From positions 1 through 64,000 of the forward strand of contig NZ_JAGHRE010000009.1 in the NCBI RefSeq assembly GCF_017743935.1: a DNA stretch of 64,000 bases. Direction: 5' to 3'. The notes below the pieces were generated by a model. That model had not been told where the DNA came from. It did not search any database and saw nothing but the letters and a program-made list of their open reading frames with translations. The position numbers and the translations under genes are program-made. The DNA is from Tropicibacter sp. R16_0 (GTDB lineage: Bacteria > Pseudomonadota > Alphaproteobacteria > Rhodobacterales > Rhodobacteraceae). This document shows positions 1-8,582 of this stretch, piece after piece; position 1 is the first letter of the stretch; each line of letters opens with the position of its first letter.

Positions 1-467
1 CACCTGCCCCGCCCCCCGGCGCCCCCGAAGGCATCGTTCGCGTGTCCGAGGCCGATCCGAGTGGTTTCCGCCAGGACGTACAGTCCGGCCCCGATCACCA
101 CGCAGTGGCGGACGAGCCGCTGTCGTATGGCGGCACCAATCAGGGCATGACGCCTTACGGGTTCGTCTCGGCCGGTCTGGGGGCCTGCACATCGATGACC
201 ATCCGCATGTACGCACGCCGCAAGGGCTGGCCATTGGACAGCGTCAGCGTGGACGTCAGCCACAACAAGGTGCACGCCCAAGACGCCGACACCGCCGCGG
301 CAGGCAAGATCGATCGGTTCACGCGCCTCATTCACCTGAAAGGCCCTTTGAGCGCTGATCAGCAGGCCCGATTGCTGGAGATCGCCGACAAATGCCCAGT
401 GCACCGCACGCTCGAGGCAAGCAGCGAGGTCGAAACGATTCTGGATCGGGTCAAAGAGCCGTCCTGA
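1..467 (+). CDS. OsmC-family peroxide/thiol-reactive domain protein (5' end outside window)
   Basis: The reading frame is open to the left edge. In-frame codons upstream of the GTG at 42 continue as a Pro/Gly-rich stretch ending in EGIVRV, so the gene very likely starts outside the window. The visible part is an OsmC fold with both family cysteines: one in [12 protein letters not shown] and one in [10 protein letters not shown]. OsmC/Ohr proteins reduce organic hydroperoxides with such a cysteine pair in the cytoplasm. The wording of these motifs fits the C-terminal OsmC half of bifunctional alpha/beta hydrolase-OsmC proteins common in alphaproteobacteria, but the hydrolase half cannot be seen. 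It converges on the minus-strand gene at 476-1063, with 8 bases between their stops. Confidence 0.85.
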   Translation, partial: PAPPPGAPEGIVRVSEADPSGFRQDVQSGPDHHAVADEPLSYGGTNQGMTPYGFVSAGLGACTSMTIRMYARRKGWPLDSVSVDVSHNKVHAQDADTAAAGKIDRFTRLIHLKGPLSADQQARLLEIADKCPVHRTLEASSEVETILDRVKEPS

Positions 468-475
468 GGCGGCGC

Positions 476-1063
476 TTACCTGATCTGCAGCTTATCGAGG
501 TCAGTAAGACCCGCCCCATAGAAACTGAGCATCTCCATGACCCGGTGCGGAGGGACATCCAACCGGGTCACGCGATCAACGTCATATGCGGCGATGATAC
601 CCGTGCTGGCGGCAGGTGCGTTTGGCAGAAAAACCACGACCTTGCCTGAATCAGACCGCTCAATCTCGAACCCGATCCGGGTGCTGTCCACAGTGTCGAC
701 CAAGACAGCTCGGAACCCCTCTGTCAGGCTGTCTTCGGCAACCACCCCGCCGATGAACCCTTTGATCATTGTGTAGCCGGGCACTAGCAGGACCAGCAGC
801 CGGTCCAGGCGGCTGACGCGGTCTTGGACAACTTGCAGTTCGGCCGCATAGCCCAGCAAATACACGATAACGAAGGCCGCGATGGCAGCCAGAACATGTT
901 CGATTATGGAATCGAGCGGTGTTCCGGTGCCAATGAGACCAAACAGAGGATCACCGATGATCTGGATCACCTCAAACAGCGTGTAGAGAGCGATCCCCAG
1001 GATCACGATGGGGAACGCAATCAACAGGCCTGCAACGAAACGGCGCATCAGGGTGGATTTCAT
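476..1063 (-). CDS. DUF502-like inner-membrane protein
   Basis: A 195-residue protein with two strongly hydrophobic segments near the N terminus (about residues 9-35 and 55-75). A soluble C-terminal domain follows, carrying VPGYTMIKGF and a VVVFLPNAPAASTGII strand region. The layout of two membrane segments, a short loop with a basic patch, and a beta-rich tail resembles DUF502 proteins, whose function is unknown. It is the last of three minus-strand envelope genes (1935 to 476) with small gaps, probably co-transcribed. The ATG at 1063 follows a GGAACGC-type weak leader. Family assignment is from memory of motif layout and is moderate. Confidence 0.6.
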   Translation of the reverse strand: MKSTLMRRFVAGLLIAFPIVILGIALYTLFEVIQIIGDPLFGLIGTGTPLDSIIEHVLAAIAAFVIVYLLGYAAELQVVQDRVSRLDRLLVLLVPGYTMIKGFIGGVVAEDSLTEGFRAVLVDTVDSTRIGFEIERSDSGKVVVFLPNAPAASTGIIAAYDVDRVTRLDVPPHRVMEMLSFYGAGLTDLDKLQIR

Positions 1064-1081
1064 GCGTTCCTCGATCGTGGA

Positions 1082-1357
1082 TCAGCGGGGCCGCGCCGGG
1101 AGTGGCCGGGCCACTGGCGGGCGGTGGATCGGTGGGCGCGCAACAGGCGGACGGGCCACAGGCGGGCGCGCGATCGGATGCTCGGGCTTTGGGCGCTCGG
1201 GCCGTGGTGGCCGTGGATGACCATAGTAATAGTCGTTCCACATCATACTGTCATAGTAGACCGAGCCGCCCACGGACGTCGCATTGGGGTCGCACGCCGC
1301 GAGCAAAAACCCGGACACCGACAATACCGTTCCAAGGAAGAGTTTTCTAATCGTCAT
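1082..1357 (-). CDS. Small lipoprotein with Arg-Pro-Pro pentapeptide repeats
   Basis: About 91 residues if started at the ATG at 1357, which has GGGAG six bases upstream. The further-upstream GTG at 1372 and ATG at 1363 sit on or before that ribosome site and are less likely. The signal sequence ends in a lipobox (FLLAAC), so the mature protein should be lipid-anchored. A short Tyr-rich stretch (VYYDSMMWNDYYYG) is followed by a tail of about 35 residues built on the five-residue unit ARPPV/HRPPV, repeated about five times. I do not recognise a family. The 3' end of the gene upstream (stop 1369-1371) overlaps the ribosome site, implying coupling. Confidence 0.7.
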   Translation of the reverse strand: MTIRKLFLGTVLSVSGFLLAACDPNATSVGGSVYYDSMMWNDYYYGHPRPPRPERPKPEHPIARPPVARPPVARPPIHRPPVARPLPARPR

Positions 1358-1368
1358 TTTCATCTCCC

Positions 1369-1935
1369 TCACCGTGCTGCACGAAATGAATCGTAGATCG
1401 CATTGACGTCGCTGATCAGCTCGGCATTGGCGCCTGCTTCGGAAATGGCCAGAGAAATCGCCACGCGATTGCCAGGAAGGTCGATCAGAACCGCGGTGAA
1501 ATTGACGGACTTTCCGCCCCGACGCCCGTGACCGGCGTATTTTTGGGCTGGCAGACCGCCAATTCGGGTCGGCTTGCTGTCGTCCAGGATCGGGTCCTCA
1601 ACGATGGACTGACCAATATTGCGCAGATACTCGACCGCGCCGTCAAAGGTTGAAACGCCGTTGGGAGACATGAACCCCACCCAGACCCCTTTTTCCGCAA
1701 CGGGTTCAAACCCGATCACCCGGTTGATCAAACGCGCCTCATCCGATCCGGGTGGCGTGATCGCACGCGGCCCCCCTGCTCGCACCTGCCAGAAATCCGG
1801 TGCGCTGACATGAAACAGGGCGCGGTTGTCCTCGACATAGGTGACCGGCATATCGGCCTTGGCCACTGTCGCAGACAAGGCGGTCGCAACGACCAGGGCC
1901 GTGGCTCGCAACCGGCCGGAAATTCTATTGGGCAT
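1369..1935 (-). CDS. Exported protein of unknown function
   Basis: Start chosen at the ATG at 1935, because GGGAG lies eight bases upstream; a GTG at 1950 would bury that site. The 188-residue product begins with a Sec signal peptide (basic RISGRLR, hydrophobic core, cleavage near AKA-DMP). The remaining ~165 residues look like a compact periplasmic alpha/beta domain. I recognise no catalytic motif or family. It is first in a three-gene minus-strand group with the lipoprotein and the DUF502-like protein, so an envelope role is the only inference available. Confidence 0.65.
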   Translation of the reverse strand: MPNRISGRLRATALVVATALSATVAKADMPVTYVEDNRALFHVSAPDFWQVRAGGPRAITPPGSDEARLINRVIGFEPVAEKGVWVGFMSPNGVSTFDGAVEYLRNIGQSIVEDPILDDSKPTRIGGLPAQKYAGHGRRGGKSVNFTAVLIDLPGNRVAISLAISEAGANAELISDVNAIYDSFRAAR

Positions 1936-2110
1936 GAATCTATCTCCCACTGTTCAATCAAAACGAGTGTCGGGTTCGGGTCATGAAATGTAAACAATGA
2001 AAGTAACCCGGTCGTGGCGTCGTTTGGCCAGGAACGTGGGGCTGACCATTGGCGGGCTCACGCGCGCCACTGGCCCAAAGCACAAATGCCCGACCAAAAG
2101 TCTACGCTGC

Positions 2111-2677
2111 TCAAAACGATGATGGTGTGCAGGCGCTGATCACTTTGCAAGGGACATCGCCGACGTTTCGGAAACGGTGCGGCAGCATGCTTGTAAAGTA
2201 ATAGGCGTCGCCCGGGCTGAGGACACGGGACTGCCCATCCACTGTCACTTCTAGGCGTCCTTCGATCACCACTGCACATTCTTCGCCTTCATGGGACAGG
2301 GCAGATCGGCCTGAATCTGCGCCCACATCATACTCTTCGATCAGCATCTGCAGCTTTCTGTTCCTGCGTTCACCGGCAACCAGCAAGTAAGAGACGCCTG
2401 ACGACCCAAGATCCCTCATTCCGCTGCGTGGAAAATAGAAGCTGTCTTCGTTCTTCAGTTCAAAGCTGAAGAAGAACCCCAGATTGACATCAACGCCGGC
2501 CAGGATCTTTTTGAGCAAGGCGACAGAGGGTTGCGTTGAACCGCTTTCAATCTGGGAGATCGTCCCGCTGCCAACGCCTGCGCGCTTGGCCATGTCACGC
2601 TGGCTGATCCCCTTTGACGTACGAATCAAACGCAAGCGCCGTGCCGTTTCCAAGTCGGTTGTCTGAGATTGGCCCAT
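2111..2677 (-). CDS. XRE-family regulator with C-terminal cupin domain
   Basis: A 188-residue transcription factor. Residues ~10-65 form an XRE helix-turn-helix, with SQRDMAKRAGVGSGTISQIE as the helix pair and recognition helix. Residues ~105-180 form a cupin barrel with SHEGEECAVVIEG and a second motif around PGDAYYFTSMLPHRF. In this architecture (PuuR-like) the cupin senses a small molecule, often an amine or amino acid. It is transcribed divergently from the aminotransferase at 2828, 150 bases away, so it is the obvious candidate regulator of the 2828-10368 catabolic and transport genes. Whether it represses or activates cannot be read from sequence. Confidence 0.88.
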   Translation of the reverse strand: MGQSQTTDLETARRLRLIRTSKGISQRDMAKRAGVGSGTISQIESGSTQPSVALLKKILAGVDVNLGFFFSFELKNEDSFYFPRSGMRDLGSSGVSYLLVAGERRNRKLQMLIEEYDVGADSGRSALSHEGEECAVVIEGRLEVTVDGQSRVLSPGDAYYFTSMLPHRFRNVGDVPCKVISACTPSSF

Positions 2678-2723
2678 TGTGATTTCCTGCTTCTGATCGA
2701 AAGCACTTTAGGCGCGGCGGGAC

Positions 2724-2744
2724 TGTATTTCAAGGACTTACAGA
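2724..2744. promoter_or_regulatory. Candidate operator in divergent regulator/aminotransferase promoter
   Basis: The 150-base region between the XRE-cupin gene and the aminotransferase holds an inverted repeat CTGTA-N11-TACAG. The arms are short and chance occurrence is likely, so this is offered only as the best dyad visible in the region where the regulator would be expected to bind. Confidence 0.2.
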
Positions 2745-2827
2745 TTTCCACAAAACCGACTGTGCGCGCCAGGCCTTTACTGCAAGTATCCGGCATCAAA
2801 TGAAAATATCCATCACGAGGTGTCGCC

Positions 2828-4144
2828 GTGCTCGATAAACCCAACACAATGTCATCGTTCTGGATGCCCTTCACTGCAAACCGTGATTTCCTTCGCGAGC
2901 CCCGGATGATCCAATCCGCCGAAGGGATGTACTACACCAGCTCGGATGGTCGCCAGATCATGGACGGCACTGCGGGCCTGTGGTGCGTCAATGCAGGGCA
3001 CCGTGATCCGCTGATCGTTGAAGCGGTCCAGAAACAGGTGCACGAGCTGGATTATGCTCCGAACTTCCAGTTCGCCCACCCCCAGGCATTTGAGCTGTCG
3101 GGCAAGCTGACCGCGATGATGCCCGAGGGGATGAACCACGCATTCTTCACCAACTCGGGTTCGGAATCCGTCGACACCGCGCTGAAGATCGCGCTGCACT
3201 ATCACCGGATGCGCGGAGACAGTGCCCGCACCCGTCTGATCGGGCGGGAACGCGGCTATCACGGCACGGGCTTTGGTGGCATTTCGGTCGGGGGCATCGT
3301 GAAGAACCGGATGCACTTTGGCACGCTGCTGACCGGCGTCGATCACCTGCGCCACACCCACGACCTGGACCGCAACGCCTTTTCGCGCGGTTGTCCCGCT
3401 CATGGCGCCGAACTGGCGGACGATCTGGAGCGCATCGTCGCGCTGCATGACGCCTCGACCATTGCGGCCGTCATTGTCGAGCCGATGGCCGGGTCCACCG
3501 GCGTGCTGTTGCCGCCCAAGGGCTATCTGCAACGCCTGCGCGAGATCTGTGACCGCCATGGCATCCTGCTGATCTTTGACGAGGTCATCACCGCATTTGG
3601 CCGACTGGGTGCAGCAACGGCGGCTGAATATTTCGGCGTGAAACCGGACATCATCACCACTGCCAAGGGGCTGACCAACGGCGTTATCCCAATGGGCGCA
3701 GTGATCGTGTCGGACGACATCTACAACTCGGCCATGGAGAACGCAGGCGCGCCGATCGAGCTGTTCCATGGCTACACCTATTCGGCCAACCCGGTGTCCT
3801 GCGCAGCGGCCCTGGCGGCGCTGGAAAGCTATGAGCAGAACGACCTGTTCCGCCGCGCGGCTCTGCTGTCGCAACCGTGGGAGGATCAACTCCACAGCCT
3901 CAAGGGCCTGCCGAACGTTATCGACATCCGCAATCTGGGCCTGGTCGGCGCCATCGAACTGGCCCCGCGCGAAGGCGCCCCCGGCGCGCGCGCCTATGAG
4001 GCGATGAAACGCGCCTGGGACGCGGGCATCATGATCCGGGTGACCGGCGACATCATCGCGCTGTCCCCGCCGCTGATCATCTCGGAGCCTGAAATCACCA
4101 AGCTTGTTCAAACACTTGGAGAAGTTCTGGCCGAGCTTCCCTGA
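2828..4144 (+). CDS. Omega-amino acid (beta-alanine) : pyruvate aminotransferase, class III
   Basis: A PLP-dependent class III aminotransferase of 438 residues, the usual length. Expected reaction: omega-amino acid + pyruvate to semialdehyde + L-alanine. Family hallmarks include GTAGLWCVNAGHR near the N terminus, NSGSESVDTALK, the PLP aspartate in LLIFDEVITAFGRLG, and the Schiff-base lysine in TTAKGLTNGVIPMG. The sequence closely resembles remembered omega-amino acid:pyruvate aminotransferases (beta-alanine type). GTG at 2828 is preferred because GAGGTG lies just upstream, while the ATG at 2849 has no ribosome site. Downstream are the matching semialdehyde dehydrogenase and alanine dehydrogenase. 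Hypotaurine, taurine or GABA cannot be ruled out as substrates. Confidence 0.9.
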   Translation: MLDKPNTMSSFWMPFTANRDFLREPRMIQSAEGMYYTSSDGRQIMDGTAGLWCVNAGHRDPLIVEAVQKQVHELDYAPNFQFAHPQAFELSGKLTAMMPEGMNHAFFTNSGSESVDTALKIALHYHRMRGDSARTRLIGRERGYHGTGFGGISVGGIVKNRMHFGTLLTGVDHLRHTHDLDRNAFSRGCPAHGAELADDLERIVALHDASTIAAVIVEPMAGSTGVLLPPKGYLQRLREICDRHGILLIFDEVITAFGRLGAATAAEYFGVKPDIITTAKGLTNGVIPMGAVIVSDDIYNSAMENAGAPIELFHGYTYSANPVSCAAALAALESYEQNDLFRRAALLSQPWEDQLHSLKGLPNVIDIRNLGLVGAIELAPREGAPGARAYEAMKRAWDAGIMIRVTGDIIALSPPLIISEPEITKLVQTLGEVLAELP

Positions 4145-4176
4145 CCCCTCTCCCCTAAAATCTAAGGACTGCAATC

Positions 4177-5688
4177 ATGAAAGATGCTGCCCCGATCGTT
4201 TCGATCGGCCACTATATCTGTGGCCAAATCACAGCCCCAGACGGCGAAGCCACACAGGCCGTCCATAACCCCGCAACCGGCGAACACACCGGCAACGTGT
4301 CGCTTGCCACCGTCGAAACCGTGGACGCGGCGGTCGCTGCGGCCAAGGCGGCCTTTCCGGCCTGGTCGAACACGCCGCCGATCCGCCGGGCGCGGTTGAT
4401 GAACAATTTCCTGGCGCTGGTGCGTCAGCACAAGGATGATCTGGCCCGCGCCATCACCGTCGAACACGGCAAGGTGTTCACCGACGCCCAGGGCGAGGTC
4501 GAGCGCGGCATAGATATCATCGAGTTTGCCTGCGGCATCCCGCAACTCCTCAAAGGCGATTACACGGAACAGGTGTCCACCGGCATGGACAACTGGACGA
4601 CACGTCAAGCTCTGGGTGTCGTGGCCGGGATCACTCCCTTCAACTTTCCGGTCATGGTGCCGATGTGGATGTTCCCGATCGCCATCGCCGCAGGCAATAC
4701 CTTTATCCTGAAGCCCTCTCCAACCGACCCTTCGGCCTCGCTGCTTTATGCCGATCTGATGAAACAGGCGGGGTTCCCCGATGGCGTGTTCAACGTCGTT
4801 CAGGGCGACAAGGTCGCCGTGGATGCGTTGTTGGAAAACGAAGACGTCAAGGCGGTGTCCTTTGTCGGCTCGACCCCCATCGCCAACTACATTTACGAGG
4901 TAGGCGCGCGGCACGGCAAACGGGTTCAGGCCCTGGGCGGCGCCAAGAACCACATGCTGGTGATGCCCGACGCCGACATGAACAAGACAGCCGACGCGCT
5001 CATCGGCGCGGCCTATGGTTCAGCCGGGGAACGGTGCATGGCAATCTCGGTCGCGCTGCTGGTGGGGGATGCCGCCGACAAGCTGATGCCTGTTCTGAAA
5101 GAACGCGCCGAGACGCTGAAAATCAAGAACGGGCTTGAGCTCGACGCCGAAATGGGCCCGATCGTCACCGCCGCCGCGCGGGACCGGATCAAGGGCTACA
5201 TCGACAGCGGCGTCGAAGACGGCGCCGACCTGCTGGTCGATGGCCGCGACTACACCGTCGAAGGGCACGAAGGCGGCTATTTCCTGGGCGGCACCCTGTT
5301 CGACAACGTCACCCCGGACATGAAGATCTACCGCGAAGAGATCTTTGGCCCGGTGTTGGCCTGCGTCCGCGTGGCGAGCTTTGCCGAAGGTCTGCAGCTG
5401 ATCAACGGCCATGAGTTTGGCAACGGCGTGTCGCTGTTCACCCGCGACGGCAACGTCGCACGTGAGTTCGGCAAGCAGGTTCAGGTCGGCATGGTCGGCG
5501 TCAACGTTCCGATCCCGGTGCCCATGGCCTGGCATGGGTTCGGCGGCTGGAAGAAGAGCCTGTTCGGCGACATGCACGCCTATGGCGAAGAAGGCGTCCG
5601 TTTCTACACCAAGCAGAAATCCATCATGCAGCGTTGGCCCGAAAGCATCTCGGACGGCGCCGAGTTTGTCATGCCAACCGCAAAATGA
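4177..5688 (+). CDS. mmsA: CoA-acylating (methyl)malonate-semialdehyde dehydrogenase
   Basis: A 503-residue aldehyde dehydrogenase. The catalytic cysteine lies in AGERCMAIS. The general-base glutamate of ordinary ALDHs (ELGGK) is missing: the sequence reads [16 protein letters not shown], as in CoA-acylating methylmalonate-semialdehyde dehydrogenases. The N-terminal half has the Rossmann NAD segment and [16 protein letters not shown]. Expected reaction: malonate semialdehyde + CoA + NAD+ to acetyl-CoA + CO2 + NADH, or the methylmalonate equivalent in valine breakdown. It lies 32 bases after the aminotransferase, whose product from beta-alanine is malonate semialdehyde, and 25 bases before ald, so an operon is very likely. 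Confidence 0.9.
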   Translation: MKDAAPIVSIGHYICGQITAPDGEATQAVHNPATGEHTGNVSLATVETVDAAVAAAKAAFPAWSNTPPIRRARLMNNFLALVRQHKDDLARAITVEHGKVFTDAQGEVERGIDIIEFACGIPQLLKGDYTEQVSTGMDNWTTRQALGVVAGITPFNFPVMVPMWMFPIAIAAGNTFILKPSPTDPSASLLYADLMKQAGFPDGVFNVVQGDKVAVDALLENEDVKAVSFVGSTPIANYIYEVGARHGKRVQALGGAKNHMLVMPDADMNKTADALIGAAYGSAGERCMAISVALLVGDAADKLMPVLKERAETLKIKNGLELDAEMGPIVTAAARDRIKGYIDSGVEDGADLLVDGRDYTVEGHEGGYFLGGTLFDNVTPDMKIYREEIFGPVLACVRVASFAEGLQLINGHEFGNGVSLFTRDGNVAREFGKQVQVGMVGVNVPIPVPMAWHGFGGWKKSLFGDMHAYGEEGVRFYTKQKSIMQRWPESISDGAEFVMPTAK

Positions 5689-5713
5689 TCATCCGATCCA
5701 AGGAGTGAAGAAC

Positions 5714-6829
5714 ATGTTCATTGGTGTTCCCAAGGAAATCAAGAACCACGAATACCGGGTCGGCCTGACCCCCGAAAGCGTCGCGGAACTGGTGTCGCAC
5801 GGGCACAGCGTCGTCGTGGAAACCAACGCCGGTGTCGGCATTGGTGCCGATGACGATGCTTATCGCGCTGCAGGTGCGGAAATTGCCGCCACTGCACCCG
5901 AAATCTTTGCCAACGCCGAGATGATCGTGAAGGTCAAGGAACCTCAGGCCGTTGAGCGCGCCATGCTGCGCGAGGGTCAGATCCTTTACACCTATCTGCA
6001 TCTTGCCCCCGATCCAGAACAGACCAAGGATCTGGTCAACTCTGGCGCGGTTTGCATCGCGTATGAGACGGTAACGGACGACAACGGCGGCCTGCCCCTG
6101 CTCAAACCGATGAGCCAGGTTGCCGGTCGCATGTCGATCCAGGCCGGCGCCAGCGCGTTGGAAAAGGCCAAGGGCGGGCTGGGCGTATTGCTGGGCGGTG
6201 TGCCCGGTGTGAAGCCCGGCAAGGTTGTTGTCATCGGCGGCGGCGTCGTGGGCTTCAATGCCGCTCAGATGGCGGTAGGCCTCCACGCGGATGTGACCAT
6301 CCTGGACCGCAGCCCCGCTGTTCTGGAAAAGCTGGAAAACCATTTCGAGGCGTCGGCCAAGGTTGTCTATTCAACCAGGGCCGCGCTGGAGGAAGAGGTC
6401 ACCAACGCAGATCTGGTTGTGGGTGCGGTTCTGATCCCGGGTGCTGCCGCGCCCAAGCTGGTCAACCGTGATCTGATCGCACGGATGAAGCCCGGCGCGG
6501 TGGTTGTCGATGTCGCCATCGACCAGGGCGGGTGCTTTGAAACGTCCAAGGCAACCACCCACGCCGATCCCACTTATGTGGTCGATGAGGTTGTCCACTA
6601 TTGCGTCGCCAACATGCCCGGCGCAGTGGCGCGGACTTCGACCTACGCCTTGAACAACGTCACCCTGCCCCATGCCCTGGCCATTGCAAACAACGGCTGG
6701 AAACAGGCGCTGGCAGATAACCGTCACCTGATGAACGGCCTGAACGTGGCCTTTGGCAAGGTGACCTACAAGGCTGTGGCCGATGATCTCGGATACGAGT
6801 TTCAGGCCCCGGAAGATTTGCTGGGCTGA
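5714..6829 (+). CDS. ald: L-alanine dehydrogenase
   Basis: A 371-residue protein starting at the ATG at 5714 (MFIGVPKEIKNHEYRVG), with AGGAG nine bases upstream. A longer open frame starting at 5411 only overlaps the previous gene. Family features: substrate-binding RVGLTP and VKVKEPQ, the catalytic His in YLHLAPD, a central NAD Rossmann site (VVIGGGVVGFNAAQMA) and the catalytic Asp in VDVAIDQGG. It oxidises alanine to pyruvate + NH4+ with NAD+. Behind a pyruvate-dependent aminotransferase it regenerates the amino acceptor and releases the nitrogen, closing a cycle. The 3' end is followed by a hairpin before the TRAP genes. Confidence 0.96.
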   Translation: MFIGVPKEIKNHEYRVGLTPESVAELVSHGHSVVVETNAGVGIGADDDAYRAAGAEIAATAPEIFANAEMIVKVKEPQAVERAMLREGQILYTYLHLAPDPEQTKDLVNSGAVCIAYETVTDDNGGLPLLKPMSQVAGRMSIQAGASALEKAKGGLGVLLGGVPGVKPGKVVVIGGGVVGFNAAQMAVGLHADVTILDRSPAVLEKLENHFEASAKVVYSTRAALEEEVTNADLVVGAVLIPGAAAPKLVNRDLIARMKPGAVVVDVAIDQGGCFETSKATTHADPTYVVDEVVHYCVANMPGAVARTSTYALNNVTLPHALAIANNGWKQALADNRHLMNGLNVAFGKVTYKAVADDLGYEFQAPEDLLG

Positions 6830-6837
6830 AGCAAATC

Positions 6838-6870
6838 AACGCCCGCCCAAGCATTTGCGAGGCGGGCGTT
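6838..6870 (+). terminator. Stem-loop between ald and TRAP genes (attenuator or terminator)
   Basis: Perfect 10-base inverted repeat AACGCCCGCC (6838-6847) / GGCGGGCGTT (6861-6870) with a 13-base loop, nine bases after the ald stop. There is no T tract, so partial read-through into the transporter genes is plausible. Confidence 0.55.
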
Positions 6871-6896
6871 ACTCGTCAACAAGGAGGAAAATCTCG

Positions 6897-7904
6897 ATGA
6901 GTACCAAGACGATTGCCAAAGGAATACTGTGTGGCGCCATCGGTGCGCTCATGTCGACAGCCGCGATCGCGGACGACATGAAACTGCGGTTCGCAGGTGT
7001 GTTCCCGATCGACCACCAGGGCACCAAGATGATGCAGCAGGTCGCAGACGATGTCGCCGCAGCCGATGTGGGCCTGAAGGTCGAAGTGTTCCCGGCCAAC
7101 CAGTTGGGATCCGGTGAGGCCCTGTTCGAAGATGTGGCCCGTGGCAACATCGATCTTGCCTCGGCCTTCATCTACGCAGACACCGATCCGCGGCTTGAAT
7201 TCTATTCGATGCCGTTCCTGCTAAATGGCTGGGACGACATGGAAAAAACGCTGCTGAACATGGACTCCGAATTCAACACCATCCTGCAAGAGATCACCGA
7301 TGAGTACGGCGTGCGCGTGATGGCGCAGAACCCTGAAGGGTTCATCGGCATCGTTGCGTCGCAAGAACCCGAGAACTGGAACACCTTTGGCGACAAGGGC
7401 ATGAATATTCGCGTCTGGTCGTCCAGCGTAGTGAAATCCATGGTTGAAAAGCTGGGGTATCAGGCAACGACCATGGCCTGGGGTGATATCTTCCCGGCCT
7501 TGCAGTCTGGCATCGTTGACGGCGCAATCTGCTGCACCAAAACGGCGACCTATTCCATTTTTGCAAAATCGGATGTCGGCACGCATTTCATCGAATACAA
7601 CTCCATCTCCGAGTTGACGTCTTTTTACGCATCTCAGCGGACATTGGACAAGCTGACGGACGAACAGCGTGATGTACTGCAGGCGGCGCTGACGAAGGCC
7701 TCGCAGGACTTTTTTGCCTATAACCGCGAAAACGATGAGGTCTTTGGTCAAAAGCTGATCGACAAGGGCTACACGATCCTGCGCCTGTCTGACGAAGAGC
7801 AGGCAGCCATGGCGGCACATGTGCAAGAGCAAGTGTGGCCTGAGTTGGCCAAAAGCGTCGGCCAGGATGTCATTGACCGCCTTCTGGCAGCCAAAACCAA
7901 GTGA
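6897..7904 (+). CDS. TRAP transporter substrate-binding protein, DctP family
   Basis: A 335-residue periplasmic receptor. The start at 6897 has AGGAGG nine bases upstream. The signal peptide is cleaved near TAAIA-DDM. DctP features include LRFAGVFPIDHQG at the mature N terminus, the ligand-binding arginine region MNIRVWSSSVVKSMVEKLG, and MAWGDIFPALQSGIVDGA. DctP proteins capture anionic or zwitterionic carboxylates, and the conserved arginine pairs with the carboxylate. The position after the catabolic genes suggests its ligand is the substrate of the aminotransferase pathway. A strong terminator separates it from the membrane subunits, a common way to over-produce the receptor. Confidence 0.92.
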   Translation: MSTKTIAKGILCGAIGALMSTAAIADDMKLRFAGVFPIDHQGTKMMQQVADDVAAADVGLKVEVFPANQLGSGEALFEDVARGNIDLASAFIYADTDPRLEFYSMPFLLNGWDDMEKTLLNMDSEFNTILQEITDEYGVRVMAQNPEGFIGIVASQEPENWNTFGDKGMNIRVWSSSVVKSMVEKLGYQATTMAWGDIFPALQSGIVDGAICCTKTATYSIFAKSDVGTHFIEYNSISELTSFYASQRTLDKLTDEQRDVLQAALTKASQDFFAYNRENDEVFGQKLIDKGYTILRLSDEEQAAMAAHVQEQVWPELAKSVGQDVIDRLLAAKTK

Positions 7905-7912
7905 TCTTGAAG

Positions 7913-7940
7913 AGGGCCGGTACACCAACCGGCCCTTTTT
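7913..7940 (+). terminator. Rho-independent terminator between TRAP receptor and membrane subunits
   Basis: Perfect 8-base stem AGGGCCGG / CCGGCCCT with an 8-base loop, followed directly by TTTT. It starts nine bases after the receptor stop codon and should lower transcription of the DctQ/DctM genes relative to the receptor. Confidence 0.85.
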
Positions 7941-7967
7941 GCTCTGCGAAAACAGGGAGGGAGTGGA

Positions 7968-8582
7968 ATGTCTTATTCTAAGGGCGATCAGTCGCCGGTC
8001 GTCATCGAGGAAACCCCAAAGGAACGGCCAAAAGTCACCGACGAACTGCCGCCGTTTCTTGGGTATCCTTTGAAGGGCGTCGCCTTTGTCATGCGCCAGA
8101 TTGCCATGTTCTGCGGGTTCCTGATGGCATTCACGTTTGGTGCGGTCGTGGTCATCAGATACGGATTTGGCGGCGATCTGTTTGCCTATGAAGAATGGCT
8201 TTTGGGCTTCAGCATCGTCGGTTTCTTCGCGGGCGCGGTGCTGGCCTCAGCGCGGAACCTTCACATCAACGCCGATATCCTGGGGATCGTCATTCAAGAC
8301 CCCCGCCTGATCTGGTGGCGCGGCTTTGTCGTTCTGCTGGTCGAACTGCTCGTCATCCTCTTTCTCGTCTATGCCTGCTACGTCTCGCTGCTGGATGATT
8401 TTTCCTTCCCTCGGCTCCGGGCGACCCCGGTTCTGCGCATTCCCTTTGTCTCATGGCGTATCGCGATCATGTGCGCCTTCGGTTTCATGGCCATGTTCAC
8501 GGCCGCCTATCTGTACGTCCACATCCGCAAAGGCCTGGGTTTGCCGCTGCGCTCAGAGATCATGAAGGGAGCATCCAAATGA
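7968..8582 (+). CDS. TRAP transporter small membrane subunit, DctQ family
   Basis: A 204-residue protein starting at an ATG with GGGAGGGAG upstream. A polar N-terminal tail of ~40 residues precedes four hydrophobic segments (about residues 45-68, 78-100, 118-145 and 165-188), the standard four-helix DctQ topology. YEEWLLGFSIVGFFAGA and NADILGIV resemble the DctQ core. It forms the membrane complex with the DctM protein, with which it shares an ATGA stop/start overlap at 8579-8582. The N-terminal extension rich in Glu, Pro and Lys is longer than in many DctQ proteins. Confidence 0.88.
   Translation: MSYSKGDQSPVVIEETPKERPKVTDELPPFLGYPLKGVAFVMRQIAMFCGFLMAFTFGAVVVIRYGFGGDLFAYEEWLLGFSIVGFFAGAVLASARNLHINADILGIVIQDPRLIWWRGFVVLLVELLVILFLVYACYVSLLDDFSFPRLRATPVLRIPFVSWRIAIMCAFGFMAMFTAAYLYVHIRKGLGLPLRSEIMKGASK

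Noticed and set aside
2852-4174. 440-codon minus-strand frame
   Set aside because: Antisense to the class III aminotransferase, whose PLP lysine and aspartate motifs are intact.
5411-5713. N-terminal extension of alanine dehydrogenase in the same frame
   Set aside because: This part overlaps the end of the semialdehyde dehydrogenase gene in another frame; the true start at 5714 has a ribosome site and the conserved N terminus.
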